Assembly (NCBI GenBank): GCA_023442465.1
Contig: JAEZZQ010000015.1
Coordinates: 496,001 to 560,000, forward strand
Direction: 5' to 3'
Length of the DNA stretch: 64,000 nt
DNA from: Bacillota bacterium
GTDB lineage: Bacteria; Bacillota; Clostridia; Lachnospirales; Lachnospiraceae
A model generated the notes under the pieces. The model ran no database searches, was not told the DNA's origin, and was given only the letters and a program-made list of their open reading frames with translations. The translations under genes were made by a program, and so were the position numbers. This document shows, piece by piece, positions 36,812 through 45,444 of the stretch (position 1 is its first letter; the number at the start of each line of letters is the position of its first letter).

Positions 36812-37447
36812 TTAGGATTCTTTTTCAAATCCTCTTTTAAGCTTACCCAGAGCTCTTTTCTCAATACGGGAGACATAACTTCTGGATATTCCCAGCCGCT
36901 CTCCAATCTCCCTTTGGGTGACTTCTCTCCCCGTCTCAAGCCCGTATCTTAGAAAAATAATCTCTTTCTCTCTGCCTTCTAACTTTTCCAACAAGCGTGC
37001 CAATTTTTTCAAATCGCTGCACAGCTCCATTCTGTCTATTACATCTACCTGTTCTGTCTCAATAATATCGAGTAAATTTATCTCATTTCCTTCCTTATCG
37101 GTCCCAATCGGCTCATATAAGGACACTTCCTTCGACGTCTTTCTTTTGGAGCGGATTAACATTAACAGTTCGTTGTCTATACAGCGCGAAGCATATGTGC
37201 TGAGCTTTCCCTTGCTGGCGTCAAAAGATGCCACCGCTTTTATCAGCCCTATCGTGCCTATGGAAATTAAGTCTTCCATGTCCTCATCCACGTTCTGATA
37301 CTTCTTGGCGATGTGGGCTACAAGGCGTAAGTTGCGCTCAATAAGAATCTCTCTCGCTTCCCGGGCTTTCTCACTGCTCCCTTTTTGCAGGTTCTGAATA
37401 TAGCGGGCTTCTTCTTCTGCGGTTAAAGGTTTTTGGAAAGTTTTCAA
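36812..37447 (-). CDS. sigK: Sporulation sigma factor SigK
   Basis: SigK is the late mother-cell sigma factor of sporulation. The 211-residue product has region 2 (ERNLRLVAHIAKKY, DLISIGTIGLIKAVASFD, TYASRCIDNE), the SigK-typical SLYEPIGTDKEGNEINLLDI linker and region 4 with ISRSYVSRIEKRALGKLK. The coding frame is uninterrupted, with no skin-type prophage split. A short N-terminal pro-sequence is possible but cannot be proven. It points to an endospore former, in keeping with gpr and spoIIP nearby. Confidence 0.93.
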   Translation of the reverse strand: MKTFQKPLTAEEEARYIQNLQKGSSEKAREAREILIERNLRLVAHIAKKYQNVDEDMEDLISIGTIGLIKAVASFDASKGKLSTYASRCIDNELLMLIRSKRKTSKEVSLYEPIGTDKEGNEINLLDIIETEQVDVIDRMELCSDLKKLARLLEKLEGREKEIIFLRYGLETGREVTQREIGERLGISRSYVSRIEKRALGKLKRGFEKES

Positions 37448-37524
37448 AAAGCGCCCCCGAAGTCAATTTATTATATTCTATGACTTCGCTGCCCTTCTAG
37501 TGCCTTTCCATCTAAATTAACTAT

Positions 37525-37553
37525 ATTATACAAATTATTAACAAAAATAGCAA
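37525..37553 (-). promoter_or_regulatory. Sigma-A-like promoter upstream of sigK
   Basis: TTGCTA (37548-37553), 17-base spacer, perfect TATAAT (37525-37530) on the minus strand, starting five bases after the hemW stop. SigK genes are usually under sigma-E control, so a vegetative-type promoter here is unexpected; AT-rich chance similarity is possible. A hairpin CGAAGTCA/TGACTTCG lies in the leader near 37457-37487. Confidence 0.5.
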
Positions 37554-37557
37554 TAAG

Positions 37558-38712
37558 TTAAAAGAGAAATTGCGCCATAACGTAATTGCTCACGTCTCTT
37601 CCGTAAGAAGTCAGTTTCACCCTTTCTCCCCTATCCACCAGGCCGTTTTCCAAGAGCCGTCCCAGAACCTCCCCGTATATGTTCTCCATATCCTCGTGAA
37701 AAGTTTCAAAAAATGCCGTTCGGCTCACGCCCTCCGTCAGGCGAAGTCCTAAAAACATGAACTCCTCCATCTGTTCGGCTCTGCCCAGTCTCTGAATTTC
37801 TTCCTTTACATCCCGGTGTGCCTTCCCTGTGCCATAAGCATCTAAGTAGGTCTGCATCTTGGAGGTATTTTTCCAGCGGACATTTCCCACCATGGAAGAG
37901 GCACCCAGCCCGAATCCCGCATAATCATATCGCTTCCAGTATGCGCAGTTATGTCTGCATTCTTTTCCCTTCAAAGCGTAATTGGAAATCTCATAACGGC
38001 AATAGCCTGCTTTCTCCAGCTGCTTTCCGGTTTCTTCATACATCCGGCGTTCCTCTTCTTCCGAAGGAAGTCCATTTCCTGCCCCGCCTTCGTTCCCATC
38101 CTCACCGTACCTGTCAAAAAAGGGGGTTCCCTCCTCGATGATAAGGCTGTAGGCAGAAATATGCTCCGGCCTAAGGTCCGCCACCCTGTGCAGCGTCTCC
38201 AGATAGCTCTCTGCCGTCTGTCCCGGAAGTGCCGACATCAAATCCACATTCACATTATCGAAACCGGCTTCCCTCGCCATTTTAAAGGCAGCAAAAAAAT
38301 CGGCTGCATTATGAGCCCTGCCCAGGGCCTTGAGTTCAGAATCCCGCACCGACTGGGCCCCGATGCTGAGCCTGTTGATTCCTGCGGCTTTATACCGGCT
38401 AAGCTTTTCCGTGTCCGCCGTACATGGATTTACCTCTATCGTTATCTCTGGATCACGGGAGAACCGATAGCAGTTCCTTAGCGTATCCATTATATTTTCA
38501 ATATAGACCGTCTGCAGAATGGAAGGAGTTCCTCCGCCGAAAAATACGGTATCCACAAGGCCTCCTTCATAACGGGAGGCCTCCGTCTTTATTTCCCCAA
38601 GAAGTGCCGCGGCATAGGCTTCCTCGTCTCTCTCCGAGGCCGGAAAGGATAGAAAATCGCAGTACAAGCACTTTTTTATACAAAAAGGAATATGAATATA
38701 TATGCCTAACAT
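37558..38712 (-). CDS. hemW: HemW-type radical SAM heme chaperone
   Basis: HemW is a radical SAM protein of the coproporphyrinogen-oxidase-like family now thought to insert heme into target proteins. From ATG 38712 it has 384 residues, opening LGIYIHIPFC and with the cluster motif CxxxCxxC (CIKKCLYC), then FFGGGTPS and RLSIGAQSV. The extra N-terminal Cys of true HemN is not seen. The upstream ATG 38724 overlaps lepA by 11 bases; neither start has a good ribosome site. The lepA-hemW order is conserved in Firmicutes. Confidence 0.93.
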   Translation of the reverse strand: MLGIYIHIPFCIKKCLYCDFLSFPASERDEEAYAAALLGEIKTEASRYEGGLVDTVFFGGGTPSILQTVYIENIMDTLRNCYRFSRDPEITIEVNPCTADTEKLSRYKAAGINRLSIGAQSVRDSELKALGRAHNAADFFAAFKMAREAGFDNVNVDLMSALPGQTAESYLETLHRVADLRPEHISAYSLIIEEGTPFFDRYGEDGNEGGAGNGLPSEEEERRMYEETGKQLEKAGYCRYEISNYALKGKECRHNCAYWKRYDYAGFGLGASSMVGNVRWKNTSKMQTYLDAYGTGKAHRDVKEEIQRLGRAEQMEEFMFLGLRLTEGVSRTAFFETFHEDMENIYGEVLGRLLENGLVDRGERVKLTSYGRDVSNYVMAQFLF

Positions 38713-38713
38713 T

Positions 38714-40528
38714 TTATTTATCATCCAGCTTAAGCACGCTCATGAAAGCCTTCTGGGGAATCTCCACGCTGCCGATCTGGCGCATACGCTTCTTTCCCTC
38801 CTTCTGCTTTTCAAGGAGCTTCTTTTTACGAGTGATATCACCGCCGTAGCATTTCGCAAGCACATCCTTGCGCATAGCCTTTACCGTCTCTCTGGCGATG
38901 ATCTTACCGCCCACCGCCGCCTGGATCGGAATCTCGAACAGATGTCTGGGGATCTCGTCCTTGAGCTTCTCGCACATCCTGCGTCCGCGCTCATAAGCGC
39001 TGTCTGCATGCACGATAAAGGAAAGGGCATCCACCTCTTCGTGGTTGATCAATATGTCCAGTTTCACCAGCTTCGATTCCTCATAGCCCTTCAAATCATA
39101 ATCAAAGGAGGCATAACCTTTGGAACGGGACTTCAGAGCGTCAAAGAAATCATAAATGATTTCGTTTAATGGAAGCTCATATTTAAGAAGCGCCCTCGTC
39201 TCCTCCATATACTCCATTCCCAAATAACGCCCCCTGCGTTCCTGGCAAAGCTCCATGATGGAACCGATGAACTCTGTGGTCACCATAATTTCCGCACTCA
39301 CTACCGGCTCTTCCATATATTCAATCTCCGTAGGGTCCGGCAGATTAGAGGGATTGGTCAGTTCGATGATCTCCCCGTTATTCTTATGCACTTTATAGAT
39401 AACGCTTGGCGCCGTCGTCACCAAGTCCAGATTATATTCTCTCTCCAAGCGCTCCTGAATAATCTCCAGGTGCAACAATCCTAAAAAACCACAGCGAAAA
39501 CCAAAGCCGAGAGCGATTGAGGTCTCCGGCTCGTAGTGTAAAGCCGCATCGTTTAACTGAAGCTTCTCCAAAGCGTCTCTGAGGTCCGGATATTTCGCCC
39601 CGTCCGCCGGATACATTCCGCAGTACACCATGGAATTTACTTTTTTATAGCCCGGCAAAGGCGCCGAGCAAGGATTCTTTACATCCGTTACCGTATCTCC
39701 CACCGTCGTATCCTTTACATTCTTAATGGAGGCGGTAATATATCCTACCATGCCCGCAGACAGCTCCTCACATGGAATGAACTGCCCCGGTCCGAAATAG
39801 CCTACCTCTACAACCTCCGCTTTCGCGCCGGTAGCCATCATCAATACCTGAGTGCCCTTTCGCACCCTGCCCTCCTTAATGCGGCAGAATATGATAACTC
39901 CCTTGTAAGAATCGTAAAGAGAGTCGAAAATGAGCGCTTGAAGAGGGTTGTCCGCACTCCCTGCAGGAGCGGGTATCTTATGCACCACTGCTTCCAGCAC
40001 CTCTTCGATGCCAATCCCGCTCTTAGCGGAAATAAGGGGCGCATCCTGCGCCTCCAAACCGATAATATCTTCTATTTCATCTTTCACGCGCTGTGGCTCC
40101 GCACTGGGCAAATCTATCTTATTGATGACCGGAAACACATCCAAATCGTGATCCAGCGCCAAATATACATTAGCTAATGTCTGCGCCTCGATTCCCTGCG
40201 CCGCATCCACTACGAGGATCGCTCCGTCGCAGGCCGCAAGACTTCTGCTGACTTCATAGTTAAAATCTACATGCCCGGGAGTATCGATCAGGTTAAAAAT
40301 ATACTCCTCCCCATCCTGTGCTTTATATACGATGCGGACAGTTTGCGCCTTTATGGTAATTCCCCGCTCCCTCTCCAAATCCATATTATCCAAGACCTGC
40401 GCCTGCATCTCGCGGCTTGTTAACAGCCCCGTTTTCTCTATCATACGATCCGCCAAAGTAGATTTTCCATGGTCTATATGGGCCACAATACAAAAATTCC
40501 TTATTTTACTTTGATCTATGCCTGACAT
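38714..40528 (-). CDS. lepA: Elongation factor 4 (LepA) GTPase
   Basis: LepA is a ribosome-bound translational GTPase that affects initiation and elongation under stress. From ATG 40528, with GGAGGAAACAA upstream, it has 604 residues: G1 AHIDHGKST, G3 DTPGHVDF, G4 NKIDLP, the EF-G-like domains II and III, and the LepA-specific C-terminal domain ending ALSFIVHADSAYERGRRMCE and KKKLLEKQKEGKKRMR. Length is standard. Confidence 0.97.
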   Translation of the reverse strand: MSGIDQSKIRNFCIVAHIDHGKSTLADRMIEKTGLLTSREMQAQVLDNMDLERERGITIKAQTVRIVYKAQDGEEYIFNLIDTPGHVDFNYEVSRSLAACDGAILVVDAAQGIEAQTLANVYLALDHDLDVFPVINKIDLPSAEPQRVKDEIEDIIGLEAQDAPLISAKSGIGIEEVLEAVVHKIPAPAGSADNPLQALIFDSLYDSYKGVIIFCRIKEGRVRKGTQVLMMATGAKAEVVEVGYFGPGQFIPCEELSAGMVGYITASIKNVKDTTVGDTVTDVKNPCSAPLPGYKKVNSMVYCGMYPADGAKYPDLRDALEKLQLNDAALHYEPETSIALGFGFRCGFLGLLHLEIIQERLEREYNLDLVTTAPSVIYKVHKNNGEIIELTNPSNLPDPTEIEYMEEPVVSAEIMVTTEFIGSIMELCQERRGRYLGMEYMEETRALLKYELPLNEIIYDFFDALKSRSKGYASFDYDLKGYEESKLVKLDILINHEEVDALSFIVHADSAYERGRRMCEKLKDEIPRHLFEIPIQAAVGGKIIARETVKAMRKDVLAKCYGGDITRKKKLLEKQKEGKKRMRQIGSVEIPQKAFMSVLKLDDK

Positions 40529-40599
40529 TTGTTTCCTCCGCACTGAATGGTATCAATTATTACTTAAAAAGCTCGATTTTTCGTTTCTTAAGTAATATA

Positions 40600-41982
40600 T
40601 CATAAATCCCCTTTCAACACAATGGAAATTACGTGTGCCAGCGGATCACAGGCATTCATGATTTCCTCTACCGTATTTGTCTGCGCTCCCAGCTCTATCA
40701 GAAGCGTTTTGGCTCTAAGATGCATGTTGTACCGATAGGCTTTCAGATAAATTCTTCTCGCTATGCCAGGATAATATTCGTTGCTGGCTGCCTGTGCCTG
40801 AAAAGAGAAAGCGAGATTATCATCGATATAGGGATTCTCCAGATAGGAAATGTCTCCTTTTTGCCTGGTCCTGCTAAGTCCATTGAAAAACATGAATTGT
40901 GCGGTGGGCCTCCCCTGAAGATCGATGACCAGCTTCTTGTGCTCCGGCATAGCATCCCTGTGAAGATCGATGATTACCTCTATGGTAGGATTCTGGGCCA
41001 GCACCTGCTCGATGGCTGGAAGGGCGTTGGAATACGCATAGTCTCTCGATTCTATGTCGTATTTTCCAGTATGATGAATCACATTGAACCCATATTGCTC
41101 GCGTAAAATCTGTGCCAGCCTCTCTCCCGCTCCCACCACTGTGGTAGACTCGTCGCCCGGCACGGAATCCGCAAAGGCCTCCTGAGAATGAGTATGGTAA
41201 ATTAATATCTGGGGATTTTCCGATGATGCCTTCATCGTCATATCCTTTCCCAGCAGATTATCCAGATTCAGCTGATCATCCGTGATCGATGTCGTTTTGT
41301 CTATAGCATAAAAGGCTTTTACGATGTCCTCATACCCTGTAAGCGATGACCAGTCATATTCATAGCTCTTTGCCTGCGCCTGAAGGAAGCCGCTTTTCTC
41401 TTTCCCTGTTTCGTTTTCCTTCCCCTCATCCTGATCTTCATCCTTTTCTGAGTCTTTTTGCTCTTTCTCCTCGTCCTCTTCCTTTTCCTTATTATGTAAA
41501 CTATTTTCTTCTTTCATTGCCCGTTCCAAATCGCCGTCGATATGCAGCGCATCATCGCCATACTCCAGGGAACCGTCTTCAATTTCCTTGCGTTCCTCAT
41601 CCGAGCCCTCCTGCCTGATAAGCAGATCGTAGGTGTCCTCATCCTCTATGCTCACATACTCCTTCGCCTGTTCTTCGCTGTAGCCGTAGATGGGGAGCTG
41701 CGCTGCAATCAGCGGCTTTATCAGATTCATGGAGCCCCCAGTGCCTGTCTCCTCTTCCATAAAAGCAAAAACAGGCATGTATGTCTCCATCATCTGCTTT
41801 CTCAGCCAATCTGCAGCCTTTTCCTGTATACCGAAGTCTTTTTCTTTTTTATCTCCCGAAAAAGAAGAGTACACAGCGCATGCGAAAGCTGTTCCGATCA
41901 GGATTACCGCACAGCCTGCCACAATTTTTTGTTTTATTTTGTTTCTTCTATTAAAATTACTGTTTCTGCCATCGGAATACAA
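40600..41982 (-). CDS. spoIIP: Stage II sporulation protein P (SpoIIP)
   Basis: SpoIIP is a membrane-anchored peptidoglycan amidase/endopeptidase that drives engulfment with SpoIID and SpoIIM. The 460-residue product from TTG 41982 (AGGTGA five bases upstream) has one membrane helix (about 19-40), a long acidic Glu/Lys linker (about 145-180) and the amidase domain with ILIYHTHSQEAF, VIHHTGKYD and IDLHRDA. A TTG at 42024 would extend it by 14 residues but lacks a ribosome site. It follows gpr closely, as in Bacillus. Confidence 0.95.
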   Translation of the reverse strand: MYSDGRNSNFNRRNKIKQKIVAGCAVILIGTAFACAVYSSFSGDKKEKDFGIQEKAADWLRKQMMETYMPVFAFMEEETGTGGSMNLIKPLIAAQLPIYGYSEEQAKEYVSIEDEDTYDLLIRQEGSDEERKEIEDGSLEYGDDALHIDGDLERAMKEENSLHNKEKEEDEEKEQKDSEKDEDQDEGKENETGKEKSGFLQAQAKSYEYDWSSLTGYEDIVKAFYAIDKTTSITDDQLNLDNLLGKDMTMKASSENPQILIYHTHSQEAFADSVPGDESTTVVGAGERLAQILREQYGFNVIHHTGKYDIESRDYAYSNALPAIEQVLAQNPTIEVIIDLHRDAMPEHKKLVIDLQGRPTAQFMFFNGLSRTRQKGDISYLENPYIDDNLAFSFQAQAASNEYYPGIARRIYLKAYRYNMHLRAKTLLIELGAQTNTVEEIMNACDPLAHVISIVLKGDL

Positions 41983-42043
41983 TCGCCTCACCTCAGCTTT
42001 TTGCTGTAAAGTTATACTAGGCAATTATATGCCGAAAAACAAT

Positions 42044-42907
42044 CTATAATTCCAGAGCTTCGTTAAGCGCATCACAAATGACGTGGCTTATCTGCTTTAT
42101 TTGATAATCCACATCCTTACTGGTCACATACATGTTGTTAAGCTCGGCCAGATTTACTTTCATTTCTCCCGATACCGCATCGTTAACTATAGTCGCCGCA
42201 TCCACCACCGTAGGCACACCGATTGCAATAACAGGAACCTCAAGGCTTTCCTTCGTCAGGGCATTTCTATGATTTCCTACTCCCGAACCCGGATGGATAC
42301 CCGTATTAGTCACCTGAATCGTCCGGTTCAGCCTTTTGGTAGAACGTGCTGCCAGTGCATCTACTACAATAACTACGTCCGGCTTCGTCTGGTCGATAAC
42401 TCCCTTGATGATTTCTGCACTTTCCATTCCGGTCTTGGCCATAACTCCCGGTACGATGCTGCTCACCATATTCATCTTCGATTTGCTGTATGCCGCCTTT
42501 CCATATTCCATTACCACATGTCTCGTAATGAACAAATTGTCCGCTACGTTCGGTCCCAAAGCATCCGCCGTCACATCCCGGTTACCAAGTCCTACGATCA
42601 GCACAGACTGTTCCTCCCCGGCCTCGGGAATAATATCTTTAAGCTCCTTTGCCAGGGCGGAGGAAATTTCCTGATGATAATTTTCATCCGGTTCCACCAT
42701 TCTGGGAGCTTCCAACGTAGTATAAGTGCCTATGGGTTTTCCCATAGCCTTCGCCCCGTTTTTTGTTTCAATGATTACTCTGGTAACCCTTATTTCATTT
42801 TTTTCATCATAGGTCTCTTCCACGCTGACACCTCTGATTTCCTCCGCTTCTCCTATACTTTCTCTGGCCTCCAGAGCTAAATCCGTTCTTACTTGAAAAC
42901 AACTCAT
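42044..42907 (-). CDS. gpr: Spore germination protease GPR
   Basis: GPR degrades small acid-soluble spore proteins at germination. The 287-residue product starts FQVRTDLALEARE, the region of the autoprocessing site, and carries family segments LIVGLGNRDVTADALGP and IAIGVPTVVDAATIV. It is somewhat shorter than Bacillus GPR (about 370) but typical of Lachnospiraceae. GGGAG lies seven bases before the ATG. It is divergent from rpsT and forms a likely operon with spoIIP; a forespore sigma promoter would be expected but none was convincing. Confidence 0.95.
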   Translation of the reverse strand: MSCFQVRTDLALEARESIGEAEEIRGVSVEETYDEKNEIRVTRVIIETKNGAKAMGKPIGTYTTLEAPRMVEPDENYHQEISSALAKELKDIIPEAGEEQSVLIVGLGNRDVTADALGPNVADNLFITRHVVMEYGKAAYSKSKMNMVSSIVPGVMAKTGMESAEIIKGVIDQTKPDVVIVVDALAARSTKRLNRTIQVTNTGIHPGSGVGNHRNALTKESLEVPVIAIGVPTVVDAATIVNDAVSGEMKVNLAELNNMYVTSKDVDYQIKQISHVICDALNEALEL

Positions 42908-43016
42908 CTGTCCGCTCCCAAATCCTTTTCTTTGTTTAATTTATGCAAGTAAAGCTTTTTGCTGCAAAAAAAACTTCTCTACCACGTATTTTTTACAAAA
43001 ACTAGCGAATTATGTA

Positions 43017-43045
43017 TTGACATCTTCAAACTCTTAATTTACAAT
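43017..43045 (+). promoter_or_regulatory. Strong sigma-A promoter of rpsT
   Basis: Perfect TTGACA (43017-43022), 17-base spacer and TACAAT (43040-43045). It is the closest to consensus of any promoter in this window, as expected for a ribosomal protein gene. Predicted leader is about 85 bases. Confidence 0.85.
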
Positions 43046-43056
43046 AATATACGCGT

Positions 43057-43093
43057 GTTTCATTAAAACGTCCGTGTCCGGATTTAATGAAAC
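43057..43093 (+). promoter_or_regulatory. Leader hairpin of rpsT
   Basis: GTTTCATTAAA and TTTAATGAAAC form an 11-bp perfect stem around a 15-base GC-richer loop, within the rpsT 5' leader and starting about six bases after the predicted start site. The ribosome site and TTG start follow 30-45 bases later. A regulatory role (for example S20 autogenous control or mRNA stability) is inference. Confidence 0.55.
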
Positions 43094-43138
43094 CTTTCGT
43101 AAAAATTGATCGATAGAGATAAATAGGAGGTGTGGGTC

Positions 43139-43402
43139 TTGGCTAACATCAAATCTGCTAAAAAGAGAATTTTAGTTAACAACGCAAAAGCTGATAGAAA
43201 CAAAGCTATCAAATCCGGTGTTAAGACGGCTGTGAAGAAAGTGAATGCTGCAATCGAAGCGAACGATAAAGCTGCTGCTTCCGCTGCATTATTAGCTGCT
43301 ACTTCAGTAATTGACAAAGCTTCTACAAAAGGCGTATATCATAAGAATACCGCTTCTAGAAAAGTATCGCGTCTGGCACAGGCTATTAATAAGATGGCTT
43401 AA
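43139..43402 (+). CDS. rpsT: Small-subunit ribosomal protein S20
   Basis: S20 is a primary 16S rRNA-binding protein. From TTG 43139 it encodes 87 residues starting MANIKSAKKRIL and rich in Lys/Ala, the family hallmark. AGGAGG stands eight bases upstream of the TTG; a GTG at 43130 overlaps that site and is rejected. The use of TTG is consistent with S20 genes being translationally regulated. It is the only plus-strand gene in the first 50 kb. Confidence 0.97.
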   Translation: MANIKSAKKRILVNNAKADRNKAIKSGVKTAVKKVNAAIEANDKAAASAALLAATSVIDKASTKGVYHKNTASRKVSRLAQAINKMA

Positions 43403-43435
43403 TTCTTCGATATAAACGAGAATGTGAACGAACAT

Positions 43436-43471
43436 AAAAACAACCCATACCGTCATATGGGTTGTTTTTTT
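43436..43471. terminator. Bidirectional terminator between rpsT and the TPM gene
   Basis: CAACCCATA and TATGGGTTG form a 9-bp stem with a six-base loop, followed by TTTTTTT on the plus strand and by TTTTT on the minus strand. It can end both rpsT and the convergent TPM/zinc-ribbon/GGDEF operon. Confidence 0.85.
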
Positions 43472-43532
43472 ATATAATAACATAATGCCAAAATGCTCCT
43501 ATTACATAAAAATAGATGCGCAGCTTTTGTTC
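43467..43532. repeat. Palindromic repeat family A, copy 2
   Basis: TTTTTATATAATA (43467-43479) pairs with TATTACATAAAAA (43500-43512) with one mismatch, and is followed by GATGCGCAGCTTTTGTTC. About 24 of 27 bases in the 43500-43526 core match the minus strand of the codY-leader copy. It overlaps the terminator U-tract and ends 26 bases before the stop of the TPM gene. Confidence 0.6.
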
Positions 43533-43557
43533 TGTACACATATGGACGAAGAACAGC

Positions 43558-44430
43558 CTAACGGCTGTGTCCTCCTCCACCGTGATGGCCTCCGCCGGAA
43601 TGTCCGCCTCCGCCTGAGCTTCCTCCTCCGCTGCTGCCGGTGTTTCTTTCAATATGCCTTCTCGTCACTACCTTATTGATAAGTGTATCTTCCTTCCTCT
43701 TCAAATGAGGCGTGCCGCCATTTACATAGGTAGTAGCCATGGTAGTCCTATTTCCCTTTTTACTGCTCCAATGCACCGCTATAAATATGATAGCTATGAC
43801 GGCTGCTGCCGCAAAGGGAGACCAGAATGGTAACGACTCTGTTAAATGTCCCGTATCTGTCATATCATAATAGAACTTGTTCACATAGGTCTCGTATGCC
43901 TTATAGGGGTCATCTTCTACATACTTATATACTTCGTCCAGCAGATAATCCACCATAGAGCTGCTGTATTTCTCTTCTGCCCTTCCCACCGTACAAAGCC
44001 ATGTATAAATCCTTCCGTCATCCTCACGAAACCAGTTATCTACCAAAAGAACGCCATCGCCAATCGGCTTGTTGTAGCCGAACTTATTCTCATCATAAAA
44101 ATCTTCAGCATATATCCGCACAAACTCGTCATAGGAGACATCCGGTTCCTTTTCCCTCGCATATTCCTTAAGGGACTCATTAAGTGTTACGAGTACGATG
44201 TCGCATCCGGTCTGAGCTTCCCTCTTGGCAATCAATTCCCGAAGCTTGCTTTCTTCCTCCACCGTCAGAACATCTCCATAGTCGAAAACTCTCTCTTTTG
44301 TGAGGCATTCCGCGTTCGCACGCTCCCCTACCTTCTGCGATGTCTGATAAATCAGCGTTCCTGCGTAGAACACTCCCAGAAGTGCCGTTATAAGAAAAAT
44401 CCATTTAAAGTATTTAATATATTGTTTCAT
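43558..44430 (-). CDS. Membrane protein with TPM domain and glycine-rich tail
   Basis: The 290-residue protein has an N-terminal membrane anchor (about 10-28), an extracytoplasmic TPM/YgcG-type domain (about 45-190, with LRELIAKREAQTGCDIVLVTL and GYNKPIGDGVLLVDN), a second membrane helix at about 207-225 and a cytoplasmic tail ending in a Gly/His/Ser-rich run (SGGGGHSGGGHHGG). TPM domains have been linked to phosphatase activity and photosystem repair, but in Firmicutes the function is unknown. It follows the zinc-ribbon gene by three bases. Confidence 0.8.
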   Translation of the reverse strand: MKQYIKYFKWIFLITALLGVFYAGTLIYQTSQKVGERANAECLTKERVFDYGDVLTVEEESKLRELIAKREAQTGCDIVLVTLNESLKEYAREKEPDVSYDEFVRIYAEDFYDENKFGYNKPIGDGVLLVDNWFREDDGRIYTWLCTVGRAEEKYSSSMVDYLLDEVYKYVEDDPYKAYETYVNKFYYDMTDTGHLTESLPFWSPFAAAAVIAIIFIAVHWSSKKGNRTTMATTYVNGGTPHLKRKEDTLINKVVTRRHIERNTGSSGGGSSGGGGHSGGGHHGGGGHSR

Positions 44431-44433
44431 CGC

Positions 44434-45414
44434 TTACATTACCTCCAGTATTCCCATAAGAAAAGTCAACGCTATACTGGCAACGGCAAATACAGTGGCG
44501 CCGTATGCGAGCACCTTCGCCTTGGATACGGGCGTCGAACCTACAATCTTGCCCGTCTGTCCATTTACATAAAAATCATAATCCTTATCCTGATACTTAT
44601 ATAGATAACGCCAAACCGGAAGCAGCGCATAATGCACACCTTCCCTTTCTGTGGAAATATCTCTGTTCTCCGGAATTACCGAGGTATATCCTGAAATCGT
44701 CCCTTGAAGCAGCGCCTCCAAATCCTTGTTCGCTTTCGTCTTCGCCCTTTCCTCCAAGGTATCCGCATCCTCATTGTATACCTCACCGAAAAAGCCCGAC
44801 ATATATTTCTCCGTAAAACCTTCCAATTGCTTATAATCGTAAGGCTCCATCAAATCCATGACATCGTTTTGCAGGGCGGATGCATCTACCGGAATCTTGT
44901 CAAACTCTACATCCATATCTCTCTCTATCCGATAATAGGATGTCTCCGTATATTCCGTATCGCCAGCCACCCATACTCTGACTTTCGTTCCCTTTCCGGT
45001 GTATTCATATCTGGCTGCATAATCGTACATCCAGAACGGAACATAGATTCCCTTCATATCCTTAAGCGTGGCTTCTGAAAGAAAGCTATCCGGAGTGAAA
45101 ATCCTCCGTTTAAACTCATTTCGGAGCATATCTACTACATTCTTCTTGTCAATTTTGAAAGGCAGCACCAAATCCGGGCGATAGACACCGTTTACTCTGT
45201 CGTCCAGTATAATGTAACTTCCACAATACTCGCACTGACAAGTGGACGCATACTCCTCTATGTTCAGCGCTGCTCCACAGTTTAAGCACTCTGTCTGTGA
45301 TTTTGCATTCTCTCTCTCCTCACTGTCAACTCCATCGCAGTGAGGGCAGTACATCTTCCCTGACGCAGGGCTGTATACCGCGTTTCCGCCGCAGTTCTTA
45401 CATCTGAATAACAT
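44434..45414 (-). CDS. Zinc-ribbon membrane protein
   Basis: The 326-residue protein starts with two Cys4 zinc ribbons (CKNCGGNAVY with CPHCDG, and CLNCGAAL with CEYCGSY), then a conserved middle domain with YVPFWMYDYAARYEY, and a C-terminal membrane helix at about 300-322. This architecture (primosomal-helicase-like ribbon plus membrane domain) is common in Clostridia without a known function. It lies between the GGDEF gene and the TPM gene in one probable operon. The pairing with a TPM protein recurs in related genomes by my recollection, which suggests a shared envelope role. Confidence 0.75.
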   Translation of the reverse strand: MLFRCKNCGGNAVYSPASGKMYCPHCDGVDSEERENAKSQTECLNCGAALNIEEYASTCQCEYCGSYIILDDRVNGVYRPDLVLPFKIDKKNVVDMLRNEFKRRIFTPDSFLSEATLKDMKGIYVPFWMYDYAARYEYTGKGTKVRVWVAGDTEYTETSYYRIERDMDVEFDKIPVDASALQNDVMDLMEPYDYKQLEGFTEKYMSGFFGEVYNEDADTLEERAKTKANKDLEALLQGTISGYTSVIPENRDISTEREGVHYALLPVWRYLYKYQDKDYDFYVNGQTGKIVGSTPVSKAKVLAYGATVFAVASIALTFLMGILEVM

Positions 45415-45444
45415 CTTTTCTCCCCATCTTCCTTTTCTCTTTAT

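Noticed and set aside
42908..43016. Sigma-G promoter for gpr
   Set aside because: Sequences such as TTGCATAAAT are present but no correctly spaced pair could be settled by eye.
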